Positions 22,856 through 33,681 of a DNA stretch of 64,000 nucleotides are shown piece after piece (position 1 is the first letter of the stretch; each line of letters opens with the position of its first letter). Origin of the DNA: Dipteronia dyeriana (Eukaryota > Streptophyta > Magnoliopsida > Sapindales > Sapindaceae). The position numbers and the translations under genes are program-made. The DNA is taken from NCBI GenBank assembly GCA_032871835.1, contig CM065297.1:808501-872500 (forward strand), read 5' to 3'. The notes under the pieces are model-generated. The model was not told where the DNA came from. It did not search any database and was given only the letters and a program-made list of their open reading frames with translations.

Positions 22856-23085
22856 TCTCCCTGATATCTCGGGTTTTTGTAAAATTGCTTAAGTGAACGG
22901 TCAATAAAGACCCTGATTGCACATGCCTGGAAATACGGCCTCAACTTTCTTATAGCCAAGACTAACGCTAGGGCCATCTTTTCTGCTTGAAAGTATCTTG
23001 TTTCAGTTGGGATTAGAGCCTTGCTGGTATAGTATACTGACTTTTGCACCCCGTCATTTGTCCTGACTAGGCATGAGCTTACTGC
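22852..23085 (-). pseudogene. Tat element first RNase H
   Basis: Reads VQKSVYYTSKALIPTETRYF and QAEKMALALVLAIRKLRPYF, the usual Ty3/gypsy RNase H words, then FIDRSLKQFYKNP. A stop separates it from the RT thumb region. Catalytic residues are poorly conserved, as often in this lineage. Confidence 0.8.
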
Positions 23086-23088
23086 TAA

Positions 23089-24239
23089 TTATGTGTAGAG
23101 GATTTCTCCCACCTTTGGTTTTGATAGGATGGGTGCCTCGCCTAAGTATTCCTTTACCTTCTGAAGTGCTTGCTCACATTTTGCATTCCATTCAAGCTCT
23201 TTCTCTCTTTTGATTACTTTAAAAAATGGTACACACTTATCGATGGCTTTTGAAATGAACCTACCGAGCGAAGCAAGGCATCTCGTCAAACGTTGTACTT
23301 CATTCAGGGTTCTCAAAGAAGTCATTTCTTGGAGGGCTTTAATCTTCTCGGGATTTACCTCGATACCCTTCTAGTTAATTTGGAAGATGAGGAATCTTTC
23401 CGAAGGAACTGTAAACAGACACTTGTTCGGGTTTAGCTTTATCTGGTATCTTCTTAGGACATCAAATGTCTGGCGCAAATCTGTAGTGTGCTTAGCTGCT
23501 GTGACACTTTTGGTTAACATGTCATCCATGTAGACTTCCATGTTTCTCCCTATCTGACGAACAAAAATTTTACTGACCAATCTTTGATATATGGCCCCAA
23601 CATTATTCAGCCCAAAGAGCATCACTGTATAGCCTTATAGACCCTGGTCGGTTGTGGATGCCATTTTATCCTCATCTGCCTTGTTCATCCGGTTCTGGTT
23701 GTATCCTGAATAGGCATCCATGAAGCTGAGCAGCTCATGACCCGATGTAGCATTGACCAACTGGTATATTCTTGAAAGTGGAAAACTGTCTTTTGGGCAG
23801 GTTTTGTTTAAATCTGTGAAATCTACGCACATTCTCCATTAGCCATTTTTCTTTTTAACCAACACCATATTCGCCACCCACTGAGGATAATCGTCTTCTC
23901 TGATGGACCCTATTACGAGTAGCTTTTCCACCTCTTGCTTGATAGCCCAACTCCTCTTGAAGTTGAAAGATCTTTTTTCTGAATTACGGGTCTGGAGCTC
24001 GGGTCTATGGTCAAGTGGTGTGATATCACTCGTGTGTCTATCCTCGCCATGTCCTCATGACTCCATGCAAATACGTCTTTGTACTCTCTGAGCAAGCTGA
24101 TAAGATCTGTTCTGACGTTTTCTTCTAGATTAGCTATGATTCTGACCTTTCTTATTGGTTCGTCTTCCTTTAAGATCACTTCCTCTATTGGCTCACCCTT
24201 TGGTGTCTCGGGTCCTTCCCTTAGGTCAAGCTTAAACAT
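23089..24239 (-). pseudogene. Tat element reverse transcriptase
   Basis: Begins near 24,239 with a linker (LREYKDVFAWSHEDMARID), then MCVDFTDLNKTCPKDSFPLS at 23,832, DAYSGYNQNRM, and MLFGLNNVGAIYQRLVSKIF at 23,625. The catalytic YMDD box is at about 23,530 and the thumb is KCLFTVPSERF. The connection part contains LEWNAKCEQALQKVKEYL. Stops at 23,633 and 23,370 and a frame change near 23,900 break it. The order and wording are those of plant Ty3/gypsy RT. Confidence 0.9.
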
Positions 24240-24840
24240 TAATAGATCCCCTTATATAGTCTGATCTGGTTGAGTCAGAGTACACACTTGGGGTTCGCTG
24301 TTATCTTTGTCCTTGTAAACAGAAAGATTGGCTCTTCTTGCCATCTTTTGTGAACCTTTGACCGTCCAAACCCCCCATTCTATAAGGAGTTTGATCATCA
24401 GGGCATAGGTTGCTATTACCGTATTTGTCTTGTTTAGGAAAAGTCAACCCAGTAAAGCATTGTAAGGCCCATTATCCATATCCACAACTACAAAGTCGAG
24501 TAGCACCGTTTTCTGACAAGGTGCTATTCCAATTTTCATTGGTAATTTTGTCGTCCCTAGGGACCTAGCCTCGATTCCTCCAAATACTCTGAATGAGGTA
24601 TCAAAAAGTTGTAGGTCTTTTCGATCTAGCCTAAGCTGATCTTAAACAGTTAAACTGAGAATATCTATTGAGCTACCGTTGTCTATTAGTATCCTACGAA
24701 CCTCCATATGGCCAATTTGAGCGCTTATGGCAAGAGCATCATTCGGCCGTACATCGACCCCGTATGAATCAACTTCAGTAAATACTATTGGGTTTTATGC
24801 TTTCTTTATTCATTTCGGATCGGGCTCAATGGAATTAACG
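24240..24840 (-). pseudogene. Tat element aspartic protease
   Basis: The minus strand reads GHMEVRRILIDNGSSIDILS across 24,650-24,710. DNGS stands for the aspartic protease DTGS/DSGS box, a substitution common in plant Tat elements. The following GPYNALLG (about 24,455) matches the usual IGRPTL-equivalent region. Stops lie on both sides. No continuous ATG-headed frame remains. Confidence 0.75.
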
Positions 24841-24959
24841 TCAAAATGCTACCTAACTTCAATCATTTCCCAGATTTTCTGAGTTCGTTCACGGTTACTC
24901 TTCCCAGTTAATAGTTCTCCAAAGATTGTTTGTATTGCTCAGCTCACCTTGGGATTTGT

Positions 24960-26761
24960 CTTCTTGTTCCGATCTGAACTATGATCTCTAGACTTGGCTT
25001 CTCGCCGAGTCTCCGCCTTCTTATCTTTCTTCAAAATAATATCCTGTACATGCATTTTTCGAATAAGGGTTTCTATGTGATCTCTGAGCTGGTAACACTT
25101 AGAGGTTTCATGCCCGTTCTCTTTATGAAATCTGCAATACTTCGTAGTATCTCTTCGGGAAAATTACAACTACCGGCATGGCTTCTTGACCAGGTTCTTT
25201 TCTTCTAGTATTGCCAGTATCTCATCTTGCCTTTTCCGAAGCGAGGTGTAGTTCGTATACTTCCCTTAAAACTTTTCCCTGGTTTGGTCGGCACTCTTGC
25301 GCCCGTTCCCATCTTTGCCTTTTTCCTCTTTGCTATTCCCCTTTTGTTTCCCTTTATGGTTTTGTGGCTTCGACTCGGCATCTTTTTGTTTAGGTTCATC
25401 TGGTCTCTCACCATGCATATAACAACCTCTTGTTGCCAACTCTTCTTTTTCAGCCAATGCGTATCAACCTGCCATGTCCATCATATCTGCGTATCTAGTC
25501 AAACGAGCTCTTCTTAAATCAAAAGACAATCGCCCATACTGCAAGTTATTTATGAATGCGGCGATTATTGCTTCATCATTTGCACTACCGATTTTTGACA
25601 CCGTCTGGCCGAACCTTCCCAAATACTTCTTCAATGACTCATCCTTTCCTTGTTTTAGTTAGGAGAAGTGTGTCACTGACTTTTTCCTGTGTACATTCCC
25701 AATAAATTATCTAGAGAAGCTTCTTCTTAGTTCCCCGAAGCTCCCAATACTGTCCATAAGTAATCTCCCAAACCATCTTGACCCTAAATCCCCCAGGGTC
25801 TGTGGGAAGTTAAGGCACAACAAGGGGTCACTGTGGGCATACTAGGCCATAACACTCTTGTACTGTCTGATATGCTCATTTGGATCGGTATCCTTTTTGA
25901 ATTGTTCCACGTGCGGCAATCTGAATCTTTTTGGGAATGGCGTTCGTAGAATGTTATTGGTGAAAAGGCTGTTAGAATCGTCATCAGATAATTCATTGTG
26001 TCTGTAACGTCTAACCAATGCATCCATTTAACGCTTATTATTCTCAACTTCTCGAGTCAGGCTTTGTATCAAGACATCTCTATCGCCCACTGGCTCTCCC
26101 TAACGGTTGAACTCTCGAGTGATTGTTAAACCTATATCCGGTTCCTGTTCATCCTACCTCCGAGTTTCACAAGTCAATCCCCGTAAACTTACAGTTCCAC
26201 AGTGGCATTTACGATGATGACAAACACTGTCTTCTAATGATGATGATCGATCCCTCTGTCTGTCGTATTTACGGTGTCTGTCATGGCCCGTTTGACCGTT
26301 ACTTTGCTTTTGGTTGGGTTGTTCATCAACAGGCATCTTAAAATCCTTGACCTGGTTGTGCAACGTAACCCCTGGTTGTGCAACGTAACCCCTGGTCTGG
26401 TTGATAGGATCTGAGTTCCTATCGACCACTAGCATGCCTGGTTCTGGCCCAACTATAATCGATCGGAGCCTAGAAGGCGAATGATTTTGAAGAGATGGTT
26501 GGTTTGGTGGGTTCGTCTCTTCTGTGGCCAATAGATCTACTTCTTCCTCAGATGCGTCTGCCTATAACTGTTGCAATGCTTCCCAAAACCAGCGTGCTAT
26601 ATCCTCACTGATCGGAGGGATTCGTTTGATACATGATAGGGATACTGGCTGGTTCCTGGTGGTTCATATGGGATCCTGGGTGATCTGCTAGTTCCCGGTG
26701 GTTCCTGTGAGATCTTGGGTGATCCCCCCTTTGTGAGTGTTATTTGGGGACTTTCAAACAT
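24960..26761 (-). pseudogene. Tat element gag
   Basis: A first candidate ATG is at 26,761, opening MFESPQITLTKGG. The N-terminal part is low in complexity and proline-rich, then MATEETNPPNQPSLQNHSPS follows at 26,531 after a frame change. The capsid part reads LRTPFPKRFRLPHVEQFKKD and TDPNEHIRQYKSVMA (about 25,845-25,960). A highly charged linker (KGKQKGNSKEEKGKDG, about 25,300) follows. Near 25,110 comes a CRFHKENGHETSKCYQLRDH motif, the zinc-knuckle-like end of Gag in this lineage. Several stops and a 20-bp direct duplication at 26,351-26,390 disrupt it. Confidence 0.85.
26351..26390. repeat. Perfect 20-bp direct duplication within gag
   Basis: CCTGGTTGTGCAACGTAACC occurs twice in immediate succession and begins a third time. 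Twenty bases is not a multiple of three, so it shifts the gag frame. Confidence 0.9.
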
Positions 26762-26820
26762 TCCTTGAACAGTTTTTATTTCCTTCACCGAATATTGTGT
26801 CAATAAATCAGGGTTTTAAC

Positions 26821-26849
26821 ACAGCGTCCCCCTTTTTTCTAGCGTCAAT
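26821..26849 (-). promoter_or_regulatory. Primer-binding site of the Tat element
   Basis: On the minus strand, directly after the 5' LTR end, ATTGACGCTAGAAAAAAGGG is a decayed form of the site at 6601-6625. Confidence 0.65.
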
Positions 26850-27473
26850 TGTTGATGTCTCTTTCTCGATGGCCACGAAAAACACCAACGAGTGATTTGA
26901 TTTTGACCTGCAAAAGAGAGAAAGAAAAAGAATGCAACATGACACAATTGTGACATAAGTATACGTAGTAAAACTCCATAGATCGGAGAAACATCCACGG
27001 GTAGATGCACAACCAAGCCAAATCCAATAATGAATATCAAGTTAGAACTCTCGATCTCTCTTGTCTCTGTTTACAGTGGTTTTTTTCGTGCATTTCAATA
27101 TGGATTATGGATCTATTAATACATATCTTGCTAAGGTTTCATTCCTTGGCATGCAAGCCGAAGACTGTGGAATAGGATCTGTTTCCTATTTGGGCTCATC
27201 TATTTATGAGGATAGCGCATATTTCAAGGGGAATATATTCATTTCCATTTGAAACTCTCTTCTTATGGTTGTGTCCAAGATATTCTGTTGTATTGCATTC
27301 ACGTGGATAAGACTTTGATACTCGGGCTTTCTATGTTGCCCCGGGTAAAGCTGGGTAGGCTCTTGAGTATGGGCGACGTCAATGATGGCACTTATTCGGA
27401 TGCCAGCCTGGATGCTTATTTGGCAACCTTCCTTGGAGTTTATCTTACTTGTCAATGACATGTATATTTGACC

Positions 27474-27523
<50 letters not shown>

Positions 27524-27533
27524 GTATATAACA
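26850..27533 (-). mobile_element. 5' LTR of the Tat element
   Basis: Matches 15868-16537 from TGTTGATGTCTCTTTCTCGA to TATATAACA. It has lost a few dozen bases relative to the other LTR and gained a (TA)n run of about 50 bases at 27,474-27,530. Confidence 0.9.
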
Positions 27534-28476
27534 ATAAATAAAAGAAATACATACACATGATAGCTTCCAAGTGATGACAATGGATTAATAATCTGAAATG
27601 AATTAAAGTTGATAATTATTCAATTCACTTTACATCCTTCAACTGAGGTCCTTGATTCAAGTGCACCATTGTTTCATTTCTCCATCGATTTTATGTCAAT
27701 CGTAATTCAAGAAAGCAAGAGAATTGTAACATTTTTAATGGTATTTAATTACCCACACTAGTGAATTTCAATTAAAGCAAGTAATTAGTAATAGACAATT
27801 TTTTCAATAATTAAACAATTTTTTCAATGATTGTTGAGAAATAAACCTGGATTTTGGAGCAATCGAGTTGCTTTTGCAGACAATTGCTATCTATTTATTA
27901 CTTTGAAAATATGAAGAAAAAAAAAATCTTCAAATGTTGTATAATCTTACTAGTTGTTTTATGCTTTCTCTAGGTCTAAAGAGATTGAAAAACAAAAGTA
28001 AAAAGAAAAAGAAAAATTCTTGAAGAACAAAACAAAACTTGCAAAATTATAGATATTTCAAACTAAAGTAAATTAGGGTTCAACAGTCACATTCACAAAT
28101 TAAAAATCAAAGATTCAAGAACCATTACCTTCAATTGTCGACTTTAACCTTCCGGTGCTTCAGTCGCTCAATACTCATTCAATTGTCGACTTCAACTTCA
28201 ATCTCGTAGTCGCCATCTTCAACCTTCCGACACCGTCGTCGTCTTTAACCTTCGGGTGCCGTCGTCATCTTTTTCAACCTTTTGTCGTCATTTTCGGTCG
28301 CGAAGTCAACCAGTAAAGCTTCGTCGCCTTCAGCCTTCAATTGGAGTCATCGTCTTCAACCTTAGGGATTTTAAATAGGAGAGCTTTTGGTTGATTTGAA
28401 ACAGAAGAGATTGGGGATTATGTCAGCTTTTGGTTGATTTGAAGTAGGAGAGGGATTTTGAGAGAGCTTTGCGATT
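27534..28476. other. Spacer with short CTTCAACCTTCGG-like repeats
   Basis: AT-rich up to 28,080. At 28,130-28,370 there is a GC-richer patch with five or so loose copies of CTTTAACCTTCCGGTGC (also as CTTCAACCTTCCGACACC and CTTTAACCTTCGGGTGCC). No coding region is recognised. Confidence 0.5.
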
Positions 28477-28705
28477 TTGAATCTATTTCAGTTGTTGCCA
28501 CCTCCGTAACCTCGTTCGACTTAGTTGTTGCTTTTTGTTCATTTTGGTTTCTTATTTTTGTTTGATATAATAATGATATTATGATAATGATAATGATGGT
28601 GGTGATCATGGGGGGTTCAGATTTGATATTTAGGAAAAAAAATAGGAAATTGGTGGGGGTGGTGGGGATGGGTGGGGGTTAGTGTTCTGATTGTGGAGGA
28701 GTTAG
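28477..28705 (+). pseudogene. MAPKK 3' end, unit A copy (last codons plus 3' UTR)
   Basis: Aligns with 53049-53245: CAGTTGTTGCCACCTCCG, then TTTTTGTTCATTTTGGTTTC, ATGGGGGGTTCAGATTTGAT and GTGGAGGAGTTA. In unit B this is the tail of a MAP kinase kinase fragment (HQLLPPP region). Everything 5' of it is missing here, so unit A begins inside the retrocopy. Confidence 0.75.
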
Positions 28706-29195
28706 TGACGCAGCAGGGTATGGTGAAAATAAGAATGATCAATTTGTCAAACCCTGAAGCACACTCAGACAAACCTTGACGTAGCGACCGGTAGTTATCC
28801 AAGCATGGACCGCCATGCAGGGGCTATCATTCCCTAATCTTCGTTACAAAAATTGTGCTCTCGAATCCTCAAAGAGCATATCGAATCCACGACAGATAAA
28901 TGTTCCAAATGAACGATTTTATTAAAATCAATCAAAGGTTAAAAAGTTACAATAATTGGAAAAAAGAAGACTATTTAAAATAAACTAATCCTAATACGAC
29001 TTGAATACAATATTACTTTAAAAAGACTAAAATAGAAAAAGATCAAAACTAATCAGAATCTTCTAAGATTAACGACTCCTAACTTCACTAGAAAACAAAG
29101 ATCAAATCTTACCCAAAAGATAAATGTGATTTATTTCCAAAACCTAAATTTAATTATTAATTAAACTACAATAAATAAACTTGTTAAACAAGAAA
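28706..29195. other. Segment present in unit A but absent from unit B
   Basis: Unit B passes directly from GTGGAGGAGTTA to TAAACAAGAAAAG. Unit A has about 490 bases between these points, AT-rich, with no terminal repeats or open frame that I could recognise. It is either an insertion in A or a deletion in B. Confidence 0.5.
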
Positions 29196-30428
29196 AGACC
29201 AAAATTAATAAAATAAGAAAATAAAGAAATTGTCTAAATCCAGTCTAACCTGCTGGAGTCAGATTGTGGTTCCTTCTTCATTACCCTACATCAGTTAGGA
29301 TTATCAACTTTTGATCATACCATAATGGATCGATCAATCTTGTCTTTCGATAATGTTTTTTTTACTAGAAAAAGAACTTACTCTCCAATATTAATTACTG
29401 GTTAAAAAAAAAAGTATACCAACTTAGGTAACAGAATGGCTTGGGAAAGACGCATCTTAAGCTTTTTAATGTGCATATCATGATTCTTTTGCTCTTGTAA
29501 ATCAACTCATGTTATTTTCTTTACGTTTGCTAGATGATTGGGGTGAATCAAATCGTGTTTCTCAGGTTCATTTGCTTTCTCTTTTGTTCATTATACCCTT
29601 GGAAATGTATTGGAATTTATTTAGATTTTCTTTCATCAAAACCAATGTTGTATCTAGTCTTTTTCGTTCATTTATTTTACAAACACAAATGGAAATGGTT
29701 TTCTAACCCGCAACTTGATCAATTTTAGGGTAATCTAGTGGCCAACAATACTACATTCCCATATGAGATCAAAGCTCTTGAAGATTATGTTCATGGCTAC
29801 AAGTTAAGAATTTATGCAGATTCAGGTTGAGTTCTTTCATTTCTTTGATTAATATATATTCTTTTGTCAAAATCATCTAATTTTAAGATATTTTGTTTAA
29901 TTTATGACAGTTGTCTTGATACCGAGGTAAAGGTACCGAACATGTACTGGGGCAATGCCAGGGTCACTTAGTTATGAAGAAAAGATACAATGACCTTTGC
30001 TTCATGGGTAAAAATCCAGAATGCACTAAACTTGTATGCTAATTATAGCTATTACCGATGATAAAATATAGCAGTAGCTATCTTTGTTTTATGCTGAGAA
30101 TTGATTACTTGAAGTATGACAATTGTTATAATGATGATACAAGACCAACTATAAGGTCACCTTAACATGATTAATTTTTTTTAATTGGTTTCTCAGTATT
30201 CATAATGATTGTTGAGGTCAATGAATCTTATTTCCTTGTAGGTACCAAGTGATGTCCAGTGCTTTAAAGAAGACAAGGCGCTCCATCTTTCTCTCTATGT
30301 GTGAATGGTACTCTTCTAATCCAACAGAAGATAGCTTAGCTTGGATTAATTCCACGATAATTTATTGAATTTAAGCCGTTTCCATTGTGTTAATATTTAG
30401 GGAGACATACGCCCTGCTTTGTGGGGGG
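29196..30428 (+). pseudogene. Alpha-galactosidase (GH27) pseudogene, unit A copy, middle exons
   Basis: Exons joined by GT-AG introns: 29534-29565 (DDWGESNRVSQ), 29729-29826 ([17 protein letters not shown] then EDYVHGYKLRIYADS), 29933-30007 (YRTCTGAMPGSLSYEE then TFASW), about 30099-30155 (IDYLKYDNCYNDDTRPTI), 30242-30307 (RYQVMSSALKKTRRSIFLSM then CEW) and 30401-30428 (GDIRPALWG). These match plant alpha-galactosidases in order. KYDNC keeps the catalytic nucleophile Asp. A one-base loss after SYEE shifts the frame, and the donor after the second exon is mutated (GGTTGAG). A copia element cuts the last exon at 30,429. It is not functional. Confidence 0.85.
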
Positions 30429-30820
30429 TGTTGACAAATTGGCTCAACTTCCACATTCTATCAACCACCACCTATATTGTTAACAACGTGGAAACCAAAC
30501 CACCAGCCACATTCATGGCAACCATTAACCACCATGTTGAAAATGGGGGAGGGTTGTCTCTGCCTTTCCCTATAAATAAGAACTTCAGCAAAGCAAGGGA
30601 AATCAAGGCAAGCAGTAAGAAGCAATTCAGTATTCTGTGCTTCCAGAGAGAGTTCTTGAGAGTTGAGAGAAAAACTCTGTTTTGTATCATTTCTGAAATA
30701 ATATTAGTTTGCTGCCTCCCGTGGACGTAGGCAACTCCCGAACCAAGTAAATATCTATGTTTGTGTGTTGTGTACACTTTTCTCTTTAATTTCTGGCCAT
30801 TTCTTGCCATTTCTGTAACA
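30429..30820 (+). mobile_element. 5' LTR of copia-1
   Basis: Starts TGTTGACAAATTGG and ends TTCTGTAACA before the PBS. A CCTATAAATAAG TATA-like box is at about 30,578, so transcription probably starts 25-35 bases downstream. Confidence 0.9.
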
Positions 30821-30823
30821 AAT

Positions 30824-30835
30824 TGGTATCAGAGC
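30824..30835 (+). promoter_or_regulatory. Primer-binding site of copia-1
   Basis: TGGTATCAGAGC, the initiator-Met-tRNA site, three bases after the LTR end. Confidence 0.9.
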
Positions 30836-31039
30836 TTTGGTTTTTTGTAGAGTCCAGAAATTTCGAAGTGTTCGAATTGCTGTTCGGAGGATACCTTTGT
30901 ATTCCTCTCAGAAATACGACTCCAGCACCAGTGACCGCATCTAAAACGGAGATCTAACAAACACCTAGCTTCAGTCAAAGTTCGTTCAACATTGAAAAAT
31001 TTTCCAGAATTTTTTCTACAAATTTTCAAGGAAGAAGAT

Positions 31040-31345
31040 GACACTGTAGCAGCCATATCATTCAACACGTCAGCTGCCACATCGCCGTACAGTCAACACC
31101 AGTCATCTGCCACGTCATCGAAAATAGCCACCACATCGGTCCAAGTCAGCTCTAGTCATCCGCCACATCAGCGACAACAACCACCACATCAATCCAAGTG
31201 AGCTCCAAACATCTGCCACATCAGCACCAGTCATCCACCACGTTATCATAGGTGCACCACAACAGCGTCAGTCATCCACCATGTAGCGCCAGTACAGAGC
31301 CATGTCATCGCCATGTTAGATATACACCACGTCAACGACACATCG
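31040..31345 (+). repeat. Leader minisatellite of CCACATCAGC / CCACGTCA motifs in copia-1
   Basis: More than a dozen loose copies of GCCACATCAGC, GCCACGTCATC, CACCAGTCATC and similar 10-12-mers occupy the leader between PBS and gag. Several contain ACGT cores (CACGTCA). No coding function is implied by the open frames across it. Confidence 0.7.
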
Positions 31346-31593
31346 CCAGTCATAATATTTTGTTTCCTTCAGAGAATATTCCGCTAGCCTATCGGAATAT
31401 TCTTGAGTCAACTCGGTCTAGAAGTGTTTTTCGCCCAACTCAGTGCAATTTTCACCGGTTTTTGATCAAGTCAGGCCTGTTTCCAACTATTTTGACCATT
31501 CCAAACACAACCGTGTCATCAGTTTCAGCTAATTCCATTTGTAAGTACTGTTTGTGACTTATTCACGCTTTATTAACTCTTTTTTCGGGCACG

Positions 31594-32480
31594 ATGGATG
31601 ATCCAAAACTTGGAAAAAACTTGGAACAATCAACTGAAACTCAGACCTCGACATCAACCAGTAGTTCTTGACAAAGGAGCTCAATATCTAATGCAAAGTT
31701 TGATATTGTGAAGTTTGACGGCACCAACAACTTCGGCATGTGGCAATGCGAAGTTATGGATTTGTTATTCCGAAAAGGATCAGATATTGCTTTAATTTCC
31801 AAACCCAAGGATATTTCCGATGAAGACTAGAAATATGTAAATCGTCAAGCCTGTGGAACAATTCGGTTGTGTCTAGCCAAGGACCAGAAGTACTTTGTCA
31901 TGAAGGAGACTATGGCATCAAGTCTCTGGAAAAAGCTGGAGGACAAGTACATAACAAAAAGCATAGAGAACCGACTCTACCTGGAGAAGAAGCTTTTTCA
32001 ATTCCAGTACAAGAAAGGTTTTTCTATGATTGAGCATTTGGATAATTATAATAAAATTCTCGCTGATTTACAAAATTTAGATGTTGAAATCAGTGATGAG
32101 GATAAAGCACTACTGTTGTTAAATTCCCTACCTGATACATATGAACACTTAACCACAACTCTGTTATATGGAAAGGATGAGGTTAAATTCATAGACTTTT
32201 CTAATGCTCTGGTGAATAATGAGTATCGGAAGAAGGATCAGCTTGATCATAGAGACTCAACATCAGAAGCATTGACTGTTTCCCGAGGTAAGACAAACAA
32301 CAGAAGATCTGGAGTACCTAGTGAGCGTGGTAAATCTCACTAAAAATCAAGAGGAGCATCTCGCTCAAAGCCAATTGAGAATCTTTATTCAGACGTCCTG
32401 CGAAGGACGAGTGTGCCTATTGTCATTAGAAGGGGCACTGGAAGAAAGATTGTTCAAACAAGGATAAATCTAATGTGGAT
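31594..32480 (+). pseudogene. copia-1 gag
   Basis: From ATG at 31,594 the frame reads MDDPKLGKNLEQSTETQTST, a stop near 31,670, then FDIVKFDGTNNFGMWQCEVM, a stop near 31,828. It is then open to 32,343 (KYFVMKETMASSLWKKLEDK, LYLEKKLFQFQYKKG, LLLNSLPDTYEHLTTTLLYG). A CCHC zinc knuckle follows at about 32,405-32,455 (ECAYCH, stop, KGHWKKDC) after a further frame change. The stop inside the knuckle alone would destroy RNA binding. Confidence 0.88.
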
Positions 32481-32690
32481 GTTGCAGAAAAAGCTGATGA
32501 CGGAGAGGATTCAGCTTTTACAGTTTCATCATTAGACAACCATTCTAATAAATGGATTCTAGATTCTGGTTGTTCCTATCATATGTGTCCCAAAGGGTAG
32601 TGGTTCTCAAGCTTCTAGAAGCTTGATGGGGGAGTTGTGCTTATGGGCAACGAAAATACCTATCGGACGAAAGGGATATGAACTATTCAC
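32481..32690 (+). pseudogene. copia-1 protease
   Basis: The frame after the zinc knuckle reads SLDNHSNKWILDSGCSYHMC (about 32,527-32,590), with the copia protease active site DSG and the typical C-SYHMC follow-up. A stop comes directly after. Confidence 0.8.
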
Positions 32691-33681
32691 TTGAAGATAC
32701 ACGATGGTACAACCAGAAGATTGACAGACGTCAGATATGTCCCTGATTTGAAGAAGAACCTCATTTCACTAGAGGTCTTAGACTCTAGCGGTTTCAAGGT
32801 GACCATGGAAGATGGAGTCCTGAAAGTTATACGAGGTGCATTATTGGCAATAAAAGGAACTCGACAGAGAAATCTATATTTCCTGGATGGGTACACAGTC
32901 ACAGGGAGAGCAGTCGTCTCCAACAGTTCCGACGATGAACCATCTGATACTTTCTGACTTTGGCACATGCGCTTAGGGTATGTCGGGGGAAGATTTTGCA
33001 AGGTTTGGTGAAGCAAGGTATTCTGAAAGGTGCCAAGACAGGTAAACTTGATTTCTACGAGCATTGTGTCATGGGAAAGCAGACGAGAATCAAGTTCGGC
33101 ACCGCCATTCATCTTACAAAAGCAACACTGGATTACATTCACACTGATGTTTGAGGGCCTTCCAAAAATGCTTCATTGAGAGGTAAACAATACTTTGTGA
33201 CTTTTATTGATGATTTCTCCAGGTATGTCTGGGTATATACCATGAAGCATAAGGATGAAGTTCTAGATATCTTTTTTCAATAGAAAAAGATGATTGAAAC
33301 CCCGACAGACAAAGATCAGAAGGCTTAGATCAGACAATGGCGGAGAATACAAATCAGATATTTTTCATGAAATACTGTCAGGATGAAGGGATAATCAGAC
33401 ATTTTACAGTTCCCGGTATGCCACAGCAAAACGGTGTAGCAGAATGGATGAACCGTACTTTGGTGGAGAAATTTTGATGTATGCTTTCTCAATCTGGCCT
33501 TAGCAAGGCATTCTGGGCAGAGGCTTTGATGTATGCCTCTCATATTGTCAACAGACTACCAGCTTCTGCACTTGATGGGAAAACTCCCAAAGAGGTATGG
33601 TCCGAACAACCTGTTTCTGATTACAACCGATTACATATATTCGATGTCTATCATACTTTCATGTTACTGAATCCAAACTAG
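32691..33681 (+). pseudogene. copia-1 integrase
   Basis: The pre-integrase part reads VRYVPDLKKNLISLEVLDSS and LWHMRLGYV (zinc-binding His). The core includes YIHTDV with the first Asp, FVTFIDDFSRYVWVYTMK, a frameshifted RSDNGGEY with the second Asp (33,330-33,350) and MPQQNGVAEWMNRTLVEKF with the Glu (33,418-33,475). The end reads AFWAEALMYASHIVNRLPAS. At least five stops or frameshifts. Confidence 0.87.

Larger units (their letters stand above)
15868..27533 (-). mobile_element. Ty3/gypsy LTR retrotransposon, Tat lineage, with antisense extra ORF
   Basis: Two diverged LTRs (15868-16537 and 26850-27533) bound 10.3 kb that read on the minus strand in the order PBS, gag, protease, RT, RNase H, second RNase H, integrase. 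A long noncoding and antisense-coding region and a polypurine tract follow before the left (3') LTR. The second, archaeal-type RNase H and the extra ORF between integrase and the 3' LTR are hallmarks of plant Tat elements. All genes carry stops or frameshifts, so the element is not autonomous. No convincing 5-bp target-site duplication is seen (ACAAC on the left against ATAAA or ACAAT on the right, depending on the terminus chosen). Confidence 0.9.

Noticed and set aside
22461..22892. 143-codon plus-strand frame opposite the second RNase H
   Set aside because: It is a shadow of the real minus-strand RNase H frame and shows no domain of its own.
21000..26761. Endogenous pararetrovirus instead of a retrotransposon
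   Set aside because: Integrase, LTRs, PBS and polypurine tract are all present, and no movement or coat protein motif is seen.
15863..27538. A target-site duplication for the Tat element
   Set aside because: ACAAC against ACAAT would match in four of five bases only if the LTR ends at TATATA, but both LTRs share the following ACA. The evidence is too weak.
28477..30428. Helitron capture as the main explanation for the MAPKK/alpha-galactosidase chimera
   Set aside because: The alpha-galactosidase exons are in correct order with introns on both sides of the MAPKK piece, which fits insertion into an intron. No TC/CTRR ends with hairpin were found. It is kept as an alternative only.
30824..30835. 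TGGTATCAGAGC words as remnants of tRNA genes
   Set aside because: At 8579, 30824 and 43857 (and in decayed form at 7343 and 36920) they sit directly after an LTR end and are primer-binding sites. No cloverleaf surrounds them.
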